A stretch of 49,929 nucleotides of DNA, taken from contig JAYPTI010000005.1 of assembly GCA_038133505.1 (NCBI GenBank), positions 1 to 49,929 on the forward strand. Direction: 5' to 3'. The position numbers and the translations under genes are program-made. The notes beneath the pieces are model-generated. The model was not told the DNA's origin. It was given only the letters and a program-made list of their open reading frames with translations, and made no database searches. Origin of the DNA: JAYQUR01 sp038133505. Lineage in GTDB: Bacteria > Pseudomonadota > Alphaproteobacteria > MPNO01 > UBA830. Shown piece by piece: positions 25,258 through 33,390 of this stretch. The first letter of the stretch is position 1, and every line of letters starts with the position of its first letter.

Positions 25258-27300
25258 ATGTCGTGCATCGACTACATCGCGTCTGCCTATTTCGGAGCGC
25301 GTGCGCTCGTCTACGATGCCTGGATCGCGATCAAACCGTCGCGGTTCAGCGTCGTAGTCGTCGTCATTCTTTTCTGGTTGGCAACCGAAACGGGGTTAGA
25401 GCAGGGAAAGGACGCAATTGCGACGACGCTGGACATTCCGCTACTGAGCGGTCGTTCGGTTGCGGCGTATTTCAGCGTTTTCATGTTCGGCGTCCTGATC
25501 TGGGGGTTCTCCCGAATATCTAATCGTGTTCGGCCGCCGGGGAAGAAATGGACGCTCTTCCGCTATCGAAAGAAATTTCCCGCGCGGTCGGGGCTGACGA
25601 ACGCCGAAAAAATCGCCCACGCGAAGGCCAGGTTGCGGCGGATATATTTCATACGCGCCTATCTCCCCCGAGTTCTGGGCGCATCGCCGCCGCTCGCCAT
25701 TCTCACCGCATATGTTTCCGCGACCGCGGAAACGCCGTTGCCGAAGCCGCATGCCGCGGCCTGCGTGATTCTCGCCGGGATTTTGTTTGTCCTGTTCTGG
25801 ATGCGCCGCAGGCTCCTGCAGTGGGCAAGCAGCACGTTCAGCTCGAATGCGCTAAATGCGCCGGCGACGCCGCTGAGCGATGAAGACTTCTTTTCCTTCC
25901 GCTCGTTTCTCGGGGAAAATCGAATTACCGCGTACCTGACCGGTCTCGCCGTCGCATTCATTGCCGCCTATGCCGTCGCCGCAGTCCTGTCGCCGATTGG
26001 GACCGGCCTGGGACTTGGTCCGGTTCCCGTTCTCTTGCTGTCGCTCTCAATCATCGTAGCGATATAGGGCACCGCGGTCGTTTTTTCCGCACACAGCAAT
26101 TTTCCCTACGCGACGATCGTGGTTCTCGTCCTTCTGGTGACGCACAATGCAGACAAGAGCCAGACGTTCGACCTCGAGACAAATCCGACAACCCGGCCGT
26201 CGCCGCGAACGGCGTGGGCCAGTTTCGGAACCGCTGCCGAGAATCCCGCTGTATTCGTTGCTACGGCTGGTGGCGGTAGCCGCGCAGCCTACTGGACAGC
26301 CGCCATTCTGGGCGACTTGCACGACCGGACGCAGGGGCGGTTCAGCGACCGCCTGTTCGCTGTCAGCGGCGTTTCGGACGGAAGCATCGGCGCGATGTTT
26401 TACCGCGCTACGCTCGAAGCGGTGCTCGACCGCTCCAAGACGCCCATTGCCCAACCTCTGCGTCGGATGACGAGAGGGGATTTTCTCTCTCCCGTGTTTG
26501 CCGCCTGGTTTACGCGCGATGCCATTCCTTTCAACGTCTTTCCCGATCGCGCACGCATCATCGAGCGCACGTGGGCCCGCGCCTTCGCCAAGCACTGCAA
26601 GACATTCGAAGACAAGGCGGATTGCGGGATCGCTAACGTGCCGCTTCAGTCGATTTCTGGTCGGCCGGGGCGATTGCCCGCCCTCCTGTTGAACGGCACG
26701 GTCGTCGAATCCGGCGCCCGTGCGGTGGCGAGCACCTTGCGCCTCGATTGCCGGGTACGCGGCGAAAAACCGGCGGCGGGTTGCGATGGCTACACGACCG
26801 ACTGGCGGTCGCAATTTACCGATGCCATCGATCTGAGCGCGATCGAGACCGGCGACGTGAGAAGGTTTTCGGCGGGATCGGTCAGTGCGCGGTTCCCGAT
26901 CGTGTTGCCCGCAGGACGTTTCGGGCTCTCCGGCAAAAACGGAGAGCGCGCGGACCGTCACATTACCGACGGCGGATATTTCGAGAATTTCGGCGCCATC
27001 ACTCTGCTCCAGCTAATGATGGACGTCGGTCTCAGTCGTGAGGTCGCGGCGACTGCGAGCGATCGAGGCACGCCGGCGACGGTCCCCCAGCCGGTAATCG
27101 TAATTCAGATTTCGAGCGACCCGGACATAAACGCCGAAGACGTCGATCTGTCGGGACGTGGTTCGACTCGCGGCGATGCATCGCCCGCAATGGAGATCGG
27201 AAAGATCGGAAAAGCCGCCCTCAATCTCCGTTCAGCGAGCGGACGTCAGGCAATCGACGCTTTGCGCCGACACACGGAGGAGGAACTCCGCGCGCTCTAA
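25258..27300 (+). pseudogene. Membrane-anchored patatin-like phospholipase with in-frame TAG
   Basis: Read through one TAG (26065-26067, codon 270), the frame encodes a 680-residue protein: an N-terminal region with several membrane spans (FSVVVVVILFWLA, AAYFSVFMFGVLIWGF, AACVILAGILFVLFW, AYLTGLAVAFIAAYAVAAVL and two spans flanking the amber), then a patatin-like lipase domain. The oxyanion loop is ATAGGGSRAAYW, the nucleophile is S373 in SGVSDGSIG and the catalytic Asp is D571 in ITDGGYFENFG. The amber sits inside hydrophobic sequence (LSLSIIVAI, then GTAVVFSA), so the frame on both sides is one membrane domain. Without readthrough the lipase part would need a separate start, for example near 26119. 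The ATG at 25258 with AGGGGG before it is preferred to the one at 25243. Function probably phospholipid or lipid ester hydrolysis. Confidence 0.75.
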
Positions 27301-27507
27301 GTGCATTTACGGATGTACCCGGTGGCTAAGCGGCGTACACCGCCGCTTGGCTGGCTTCTCTCCCTTCCGGCAACCATGGAAATGGACGGATGGCTCGTCG
27401 GGCAGTGCGCAAGCGGGATCGACAACAAGTCGGAAATGATCAAGGTGGTCGATTGCTTGACCGACTGGAACGGCGAGGCTTGCAAAAAGACCCGGAGGGG
27501 CGGCTAG
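27301..27507 (+). CDS. Doubtful small ORF after the patatin gene
   Basis: A GTG immediately after the patatin TAA opens a 68-codon frame ending in TAG, with three Cys in the second half (GQCASGID, VVDCLTDW, GEACKK). It has no clear ribosome site and contains a hairpin. It may be a short gene, a relic of an extended patatin C-terminus or chance. I do not recognise it; the rest of the roughly 220-base space before the oxidoreductase end holds nothing else. Confidence 0.2.
   Translation: MHLRMYPVAKRRTPPLGWLLSLPATMEMDGWLVGQCASGIDNKSEMIKVVDCLTDWNGEACKKTRRGG
27328..27348 (+). terminator. Hairpin after the patatin gene
   Basis: AAGCGGCG-TACAC-CGCCGCTT is a perfect 8-base-pair stem with a 5-base loop, 27 bases after the patatin stop. 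A weak CTTCTCTCCC tract follows some bases later. A terminator is the simplest reading. Confidence 0.45.
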
Positions 27508-27527
27508 AATTCGGCACCCTCGCCTGG

Positions 27528-28520
27528 TCAGTCTTCCTGGCTGAGCACGATCCGGCCGCGGATATTGCGGTCCTGGACGTCCTTCAGCGCGCCGAGAAAA
27601 TCGTCGAACGGCCGAACTTCCGTCGGCAGCGCCGCGATCTTGCCCGTCTCGTACAGCTCGAACAGGTGCGCGAAGCATTTCGCGGTGAGATCCGGCCGGC
27701 GGCGGCGGTAGTCGCTGATCTGCAGCCCGCCCACGTCGATATTCTTCACCAGCACGTAGTTCGCCCGAAGCGTCGGGATGCGCCCGGCGGCGAAGCCGAT
27801 GACGACGTATCTGCCGCACCATGCGACGGAGCGGATCGCCGCATCGAATATGTCGTCGCCGAGCGGATCGATCACGACATCGGCGCCCTTGCCTTCAGTC
27901 ACCGCGAAGACCTGGTCGCGCAATGCATCCTTCAGATTATCCGCGCCGAGATCGACGATCGCGTCGGCGCCCGCGTCGGTACAGAGCCCGGCCTTGTCCA
28001 TGTTGGCGATCCCGGCGAGCGCCTTCCCGCCCAGTGCCTTCACGAGCTGGATCGCCGCAAGCCCGACGCCGCCCGAGGCCCCGAGGACGAGCACCGTCTA
28101 GACTTCCGCGAAGCGCCCGCGCTCGACGAGCGAGAACCACGCGGTGTCGTAGACCAGCGCCATCGAGGCGGCATCCGCGAACGAGAGACCGTCCGGCAGC
28201 TTGTAGCAATTCTTGCCCACGACCATGCAGCGCGAGGCGTAGCCGCCCGTCTCCGCCATGCATAGGACGCGGTCGCCTGGCGCCACGTGGGTGACTTTGG
28301 CGCCGACGGCATGGACGACGCCCGACGGCCCCTTGCCCGGGACGAAGGGCAGGTCGGGCTTGAACTGGTAGGTGCCGCCGATCAGGACGAGATCGACAAA
28401 ATTGACCGCCGTCGCCCTGACGTCGATCACGACGTCGTCGGGGCCGGGTCGGGGATCGGGCATCTCCCGGATCGCGAGATTGTCGAGGGAGCCGTATTCG
28501 TCGAGCACCACGGCGCGCAT
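27528..28520 (-). pseudogene. Zinc-type alcohol dehydrogenase / quinone oxidoreductase with in-frame TAG
   Basis: The frame encodes an MDR-superfamily NADPH:quinone oxidoreductase of 330 residues when one TAG (28098-28100, codon 141) is read through. The N-terminal GroES-like part is MRAVVLDEYGSLDNLAIREM with VNFVDLVLIGGTYQ and PFVPGKGPSGVV. The nucleotide-binding loop VLVLGASGGVGLAAIQLVKA follows directly after the amber. Family members usually read PGETVLV here; this gene reads EV-amber-TVLV, so both the glycine and the following residue have changed. No zinc-binding Cys cluster is visible, as expected for the quinone oxidoreductase branch. It ends eight bases after the acyl-CoA ligase stop region on the same strand. 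Confidence 0.78.
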
Positions 28521-28528
28521 GGGAATTC

Positions 28529-30166
28529 CTAACTAACGGGTTGGGGTTTCAGCGTGCCGTCGCCGACGCGCCGGATGATCTCCTGCTTGTCGAGCTTGCC
28601 GTTGGGCATGACGGGAATTTCGCCCTCGGGAAGCCAGAACTCCGGCATGTCGTAACGCGATAGTCCCTCGTCGGCGAGGTGACGCAGCACCTCGGCCGCG
28701 CTCAGCCGGCGGCCCTCCTCGAACATCACGGCGAGACAGGCTCGTTCGCCGAGACGTTCGTCCGGCACCGGGATCGCGGCGGCAAGGTCGATCGCCGGGT
28801 GACGCAGCGCGAGATCTTCCAGCAGGTTGGGATTGATGTTGTGCCCACCGCGGACGATCAGCTCCTTGCGCCGGCCGGTGAGCGTCAGATAGCCGTCCGC
28901 GTCGATGCGCCCGAGGTCGCCGGTGAGGAACCAGCCGTCGGCATTCAGGCACGCTTCGGTCGCGGGCGCGTCGTTGAAATAGCCGAGCATTAGCGAACCG
29001 CCCTTGCCGCCCACGAGACCGCTCTCGCCGGACGGGACCGGCCGGTCCGGATCGTCGGGCTGGAAAATCCTAAGCTCGTAGTCCGGGCAGCAGACGCCCG
29101 ACGTGCCGGTAACCTTGTCCCGCGTATCGCCGGGAAGGCCGTGCTGGTGACCGTTGGTCTCGGTCATGCCGTAGCCTTTCTGCACGGGGACCCCGAGATC
29201 GAAGAGCCCGCCCGCCACATGCTCGGGGCAGGCAGCGGCAGAGATGCGAAAGCAGGCCAGCCGGTCGTATTTTTCGATCCTGCGGCTCATCAGTTCTTCG
29301 AGCAGGTCCATCGCATGGGTGGGCACGCCGACAAGATAGTCGACGTTCGCCGCCGCGAGCCGATCCAAAGTGCTGTCCGAGCGCGGCCAGTCGTGAAGCA
29401 CGAACTCGCCGCCGCAGACGAACGAGGTCCACAGGGTGCCGCAACCGAGATTGTGGCTGAACGGGCTCAGCGAGCAGGTCACCGTGTTCTCGTCGAAGCC
29501 CCAGGCGGCCGTGATGCCGCGCGCGGCGACGAGCTGCGTGTTATCGCTCTGCATCACGCCCTTGGGCTTACCCGTCGAGCCGGACGTGAACGCGAGATAG
29601 GTGACGAGGTCTGGATCGCCTGCCGGTTCGACGACAGACGCATCCGCGTCGAGGCAGCCGGCGAACGGCGCCTCCGCCTGCGGCCCGAGCCGATAGACGT
29701 GCTTGAGCGAGGGCAATTCGCCGATCAGCTCCAGAATTTCGTCGCCCTCGGCGTCAGAACCGTGTCCGGGATGATGGATGTAGGCGTTACAGGCGGCGCG
29801 GGCGCACATGTCGGCGATTTCGGCGACCGTATGGTTGCGGTGCGGCGACGGACAACAGACGATGCCGTCTCGCGACGCGGCCAGCAGCGCGATCACCGTC
29901 TCCATCCGGTTGGGCGCGCCGACGAAGATGCTGTCGCCCTGAACGATGCCCCGCACCCTCAGGTCGGCGGCGAATCGATCGACCGCGTCGACGAGCTCGC
30001 GCCAGCTCAGGGTCCGGTAGCTGTCGGTCAGCGCCGCCGCGTCGGGTCGCGCGGCAGCATGGTCATGGACGATGCGGTAGATCGTCCGATCGCGCCAGGC
30101 GCCGGTCCGGTGATACCCGGCAACGGTTTCCGCGCTCAGCGGAACGGTGGCCGCGAACAGCGTCAT
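28529..30166 (-). CDS. AMP-dependent acyl-CoA synthetase/ligase
   Basis: An ANL-superfamily adenylating enzyme of 545 residues activating a carboxylic acid as acyl-AMP and then acyl-CoA. The P-loop is TSGSTGKPKGV, motif A5 is KGYGMTETNG, A7 is WFLTGDLGRIDADGYL and the C-terminal A8 hinge reads GRRKELIVRGGHNINP, with the catalytic Lys in PNGKLDKQE. The adenylation specificity is unknown; an aromatic or medium-chain acid is plausible from the neighbourhood. It starts six bases after the PyrD-like gene ends on the same strand and is followed by the oxidoreductase, so these are likely one transcript. Confidence 0.92.
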   Translation of the reverse strand: MTLFAATVPLSAETVAGYHRTGAWRDRTIYRIVHDHAAARPDAAALTDSYRTLSWRELVDAVDRFAADLRVRGIVQGDSIFVGAPNRMETVIALLAASRDGIVCCPSPHRNHTVAEIADMCARAACNAYIHHPGHGSDAEGDEILELIGELPSLKHVYRLGPQAEAPFAGCLDADASVVEPAGDPDLVTYLAFTSGSTGKPKGVMQSDNTQLVAARGITAAWGFDENTVTCSLSPFSHNLGCGTLWTSFVCGGEFVLHDWPRSDSTLDRLAAANVDYLVGVPTHAMDLLEELMSRRIEKYDRLACFRISAAACPEHVAGGLFDLGVPVQKGYGMTETNGHQHGLPGDTRDKVTGTSGVCCPDYELRIFQPDDPDRPVPSGESGLVGGKGGSLMLGYFNDAPATEACLNADGWFLTGDLGRIDADGYLTLTGRRKELIVRGGHNINPNLLEDLALRHPAIDLAAAIPVPDERLGERACLAVMFEEGRRLSAAEVLRHLADEGLSRYDMPEFWLPEGEIPVMPNGKLDKQEIIRRVGDGTLKPQPVS

Positions 30167-30172
30167 CGCGCC

Positions 30173-31120
30173 TCAGACGCCGTGCGACGCCGCGACGAGC
30201 GGGTCCATCTCCATGTCGTCGTCCTTCACGGCGCCGATAAGGTCGCTGACGCGTTCGATGCCGCGCTCGTCGCACCACTCTTCGAGGTCGTCGATGATGT
30301 TGGTCAGCGCCGTCGGATTGCGGAACCCGGCATAGCCGATCCCGACCGCGGATGCGCCCGCCAGCATGTATTCGACCACGTCCTCCGCCTTGGTGACGCC
30401 GCCGATGCCGATGATCGGGATCTTCACCGCCTTGGCGCACTGGTAGACCATGCGCAGCACGATCGGCTTCAGCGCGGGCGAAACCATGCCGCCGAACTTG
30501 TTGCCGAGGGCCGGGCGGAAATTGTCGGTGCGGATCTTGAGCGAGAGGAAAGTGTTCGCGATGCAGACCGCATCGGCACCCGCCTCCTCCGCGGCCAGCG
30601 CGATCGAGACGATATCGCCCGCGTTGGGCGACAGCTTGGCCCAGAGCGGCTTGTCGGTCGCTTCCCGAATCTTGCTTACGACATGCTTGGTGTGCTCGGT
30701 GTCGAGCGCGAAATTGCCGCCCGTCGTGTTGCGCGTCGGGCACGAGATGTTGCACTCGACGACGTCGACGTCGGGAACGCTCAATTCGCGCGCCAGCTCG
30801 GCGAAATCGTCGGCATCCTCGGAGGAGCAGCTGACGACCAGCGGCGGCGTGAACTTCGCATATTCGGGCACGATGTGATCCAGGAAGTACTCGATGCCTT
30901 TGCCGGGCAGGCCGATCGACTGGATAATGCCCGCCTCGGTCTCCGCCATGCGCGGCGTCGGGTTGCCGAGCCGCGGCTCGCGGCAGATCGTCTTGGCGAC
31001 CAGCGCGCCGAGCCGGTTGAGATCGATTACGTCGGCGTATTCCCACGAGAACGCGCCGGACGCGGGCTGGATCGGGTTCGCGAGCGTCAGGTCGCCGATT
31101 TTGACGGTAAGATCTACCAT
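30173..31120 (-). CDS. Class 1B-like dihydroorotate dehydrogenase catalytic subunit
   Basis: A 315-residue FMN TIM-barrel enzyme similar to PyrD of class 1B. Visible blocks are MVDLTVKIGDLTLANPIQPA with SGAF, RLGNPTPRMAE, NSIGLPG-like QSIGLPGKGIEYF, the catalytic loop ECNISCPTRNTTGG (Cys 127), KPLWAKLSPN and IIGIGGVTKAEDV. In class 1 enzymes the loop is normally NISCPN; here Asn is Thr, so the true substrate may differ from dihydroorotate. It overlaps the PyrK-like gene by seven bases (ATG within its 3' end). The pair sits beside an acyl-CoA ligase, not pyrimidine genes. Confidence 0.82.
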   Translation of the reverse strand: MVDLTVKIGDLTLANPIQPASGAFSWEYADVIDLNRLGALVAKTICREPRLGNPTPRMAETEAGIIQSIGLPGKGIEYFLDHIVPEYAKFTPPLVVSCSSEDADDFAELARELSVPDVDVVECNISCPTRNTTGGNFALDTEHTKHVVSKIREATDKPLWAKLSPNAGDIVSIALAAEEAGADAVCIANTFLSLKIRTDNFRPALGNKFGGMVSPALKPIVLRMVYQCAKAVKIPIIGIGGVTKAEDVVEYMLAGASAVGIGYAGFRNPTALTNIIDDLEEWCDERGIERVSDLIGAVKDDDMEMDPLVAASHGV

Positions 31121-31986
31121 CCCACTGCCTCCTGCATGTTGAAGACCGGCCCCTCGCGGCAGACGCGCCGCAGGGTCTTTTCGCCGTTCACTTCGAAGGT
31201 GCGCATGCAAACGTAGCAAGCGCCGAAACCGCACACCATGATCTGCTCCATCGCCACCTGGCCGGGGACGCCGTGCGCCTTGCCGAGGCGTTTCATCAGG
31301 CTGAGCAGACGATTGGAGCCGCAGGTGAAGAACGCGTCCGCCTTGCCGTCGGCGACAAGCTGTTCGAGGATTTCCTCGACCTTTTCCACGTCGCTGGAGC
31401 CGTCGCTGTCGACCACCTTGACGGTTTCCGCGCCGAGCCCCTGGAACAGATCTTCCGACATGACGAGTTCGGGCGAGCGCGCGCTCAGGATCGCGGTGAC
31501 GCCGACGCCGTTCTCGGCGGCAAGCTGCGACAGGGGCGCCAGCGTCGCGAGACCGACACCGCGACCGAGCACAACGATGTTTTTCCAGGCCGGGTCGAGC
31601 GAGAAACCGACGCCGAGCGGTCCGGTGATGTTGAAATCGTCGCCCGCCTCGAGGATCGCCATCCCCTGCGTGCCGCGCCCTTCGCACTTGTAGAGGAACT
31701 CCAGCCGCTTCGCGTCCTGATCCACCCGGTAAACGCTCATCGGCCGGCGCATCCACACCTCTGCGCCGTCGGGCGACGGGCACAGCAGATGGAAGAACTG
31801 CCCGGCATAGGCCGTCAGCGCCTTCGGGTGCACGTCGAGCACCATCAGCTTGTATTCGCCGTTCACCCAGTCGTTCGAGACGACGCGGGCGAGGAACTCG
31901 CCGACCGGCTTCTCCGGCATCGGATCGGAATCCTCCGGGCGGATGGCGGCGGAGCTGTATTTTTCGGAGGGCGGCAGAGCTGACAT
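31114..31986 (-). CDS. PyrK-like FAD/[2Fe-2S] electron transfer subunit
   Basis: The 290-residue protein matches the electron-transfer partner of class 1B dihydroorotate dehydrogenase. It has the flavin motif WMRRPMSVYRVD, the ferredoxin-reductase NAD fold VVLGRGVGLATLAPLSQLA and the [2Fe-2S] site MVCGFGACYVCMRTF with a last Cys in RRVCREGP. It would pass electrons between NAD(H) and the catalytic subunit's FMN. The start MSALPPSEKYSS is followed by a variable leader of about 25 residues. A 10-base inverted repeat lies upstream. Confidence 0.85.
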   Translation of the reverse strand: MSALPPSEKYSSAAIRPEDSDPMPEKPVGEFLARVVSNDWVNGEYKLMVLDVHPKALTAYAGQFFHLLCPSPDGAEVWMRRPMSVYRVDQDAKRLEFLYKCEGRGTQGMAILEAGDDFNITGPLGVGFSLDPAWKNIVVLGRGVGLATLAPLSQLAAENGVGVTAILSARSPELVMSEDLFQGLGAETVKVVDSDGSSDVEKVEEILEQLVADGKADAFFTCGSNRLLSLMKRLGKAHGVPGQVAMEQIMVCGFGACYVCMRTFEVNGEKTLRRVCREGPVFNMQEAVGW

Positions 31987-32038
31987 GGCTGTTTTTCAGG
32001 CGTTTCGGGTTAATAGAGGCGAGTTCTAGCAGCGATTT

Positions 32039-32073
32039 GTAACAAAATAAACCTGTTGTTCCAATTTTGTTAC
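32039..32073. promoter_or_regulatory. Perfect 10-base inverted repeat before the PyrK-like gene
   Basis: GTAACAAAAT and ATTTTGTTAC are perfect inverted arms separated by 15 bases in an AT-rich island between the TPR gene stop and the PyrK-like start. One arm includes the TPR gene stop codon. It could be an operator for a dimeric regulator, for example the XRE protein two genes upstream, or a hairpin terminator for the upstream gene. Confidence 0.45.
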
Positions 32074-33389
32074 ATTGTATCGGCCGCCGTTCCATAAAGC
32101 AGCGTCACGTTGATCCGGCGGTTCTCGTAGCCGTCGGCGAAATGCGGCGCGTCCGATCCGTGGAACAGCCGCGCATCGAACAATACCGCGCGATTGGCGG
32201 CGTAGGGAATACGCTCCGGCGCGCCGAGTTGGGCGACCGCCTCCCGGATTTTCTTCCGGTCAGCGTCGTAATCCGCCATCCGCCAGCCGGACGGCGGCGG
32301 CTCGGGATAGACGACGAGCCCACCCGTCCCCGGTTCGAGATTGGCGGCATCCGGCGTCACCCAGAAATTGAGGCTGATGGCGCCGTCGTCGATGTGGAGA
32401 TCGATCGGCTCGCGGCTGCGCAGTCCCTTGAAGGCCCATGCCTGCGTCAAAGGCCGCTCTCCCAACAGATCGGGAAACCGGGCGCGCACCTCGTCGGCGA
32501 TCTGCAGGAGCAAGGGACAGGAGAGCCCGTCCTCCAGATAGGTCGCAACGAACCCGTCGATATGGGTGAAGTCGTGCCAGATCGTGCTTTCCGTCAGGAA
32601 GGCGCGCAGACGCTCCAGCGCGGATTCCGACAACAAACCGTCGAACCACGCGATGCCGTGTCCGGCGAGGTAGTCGGAGGTCACCTCAGCGCCGTCGAAG
32701 CCGCCGAGCGCACCGTCCGCCACTTCGGGCGCGGCGCGTAGATGGATCGGCCCGTTATAGTCGTCTCCGAAGCGGGAGAGCTGTTCCTCCGTCAGCTCGC
32801 AAATTCCCTCGCCCAGGTCGTCGACAAGGGTCTCGTACAATCGCGCCAGCATTTCGAACCGCTCGCCGTCGCGTCGTCGCGGCGGGATATGGCGAAACAG
32901 GTCGGAATCGTGCAGCAGCTTTTCGCGCGTCGCCGTCCGCAGAGAGCGATCCGCGATACCCGTCCTGTCCTCGCCGCGACGCAGGTCGTAGGTGCGCGCG
33001 AAGTGATCCATCGCCCGGCCGCGCTCGCCTTTCGCCAGCCACAAGAAGCCGAGAATCCGGTGCGCCTCGAAATGGTCGGGCTCGAGCGCGACGACACGGC
33101 GAAGCGACGCGATGGCATCGTCGACGCGGCCGAGCGCCCGACAGGCGTTGGCGCGGTTCAGATGGGCGGAAACGTAGTATGGATCGGCGTCGATTGCGCG
33201 GTCGAAATAGCCGACCGCCGCGGCCGGATCCCCGCCTGATGCAACGAGCACGCCGAGATTCTGGAGCACGCCGGGATTGCCGGGATCGAGATCGAGCGCG
33301 GCGCGATAGGACGCGATCGCGTCGTCGTTCCTGCCGGCGGAGACGTGGGCGGCGGCCTCGCGGACGTGGGCGGAAAGCGTGTCCGCCAT
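32070..33389 (-). CDS. TPR protein fused to a 2OG-Fe(II) oxygenase-like domain
   Basis: The first 150 residues hold about four tetratricopeptide repeats (DDAIASYRAALDLDPGNPG, AAAVGYFDRAIDADPYYV, DDAIASLRRVVALEPDHFEA). The C-terminal half looks like a double-stranded beta-helix oxygenase: H332-x-D334 in IDLHIDDGAISLNFWV, a distal H410 in DARLFHGSD and Arg in NRRINVTLLYG. Such fusions hydroxylate protein or small-molecule substrates. The start is one base after the XRE regulator stop, so the two genes are translationally linked. Substrate unknown; the oxygenase assignment rests on the H-x-D, H and R spacing. Confidence 0.75.
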   Translation of the reverse strand: MADTLSAHVREAAAHVSAGRNDDAIASYRAALDLDPGNPGVLQNLGVLVASGGDPAAAVGYFDRAIDADPYYVSAHLNRANACRALGRVDDAIASLRRVVALEPDHFEAHRILGFLWLAKGERGRAMDHFARTYDLRRGEDRTGIADRSLRTATREKLLHDSDLFRHIPPRRRDGERFEMLARLYETLVDDLGEGICELTEEQLSRFGDDYNGPIHLRAAPEVADGALGGFDGAEVTSDYLAGHGIAWFDGLLSESALERLRAFLTESTIWHDFTHIDGFVATYLEDGLSCPLLLQIADEVRARFPDLLGERPLTQAWAFKGLRSREPIDLHIDDGAISLNFWVTPDAANLEPGTGGLVVYPEPPPSGWRMADYDADRKKIREAVAQLGAPERIPYAANRAVLFDARLFHGSDAPHFADGYENRRINVTLLYGTAADTM

Positions 33390-33390
33390 G

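Noticed and set aside
31121..32095. 640-codon frame that seems to fuse upstream sequence to the PyrD-like protein
   Set aside because: The N-terminal 325 codons are a shadow of the PyrK-like gene. The real start is the ATG at 31120.
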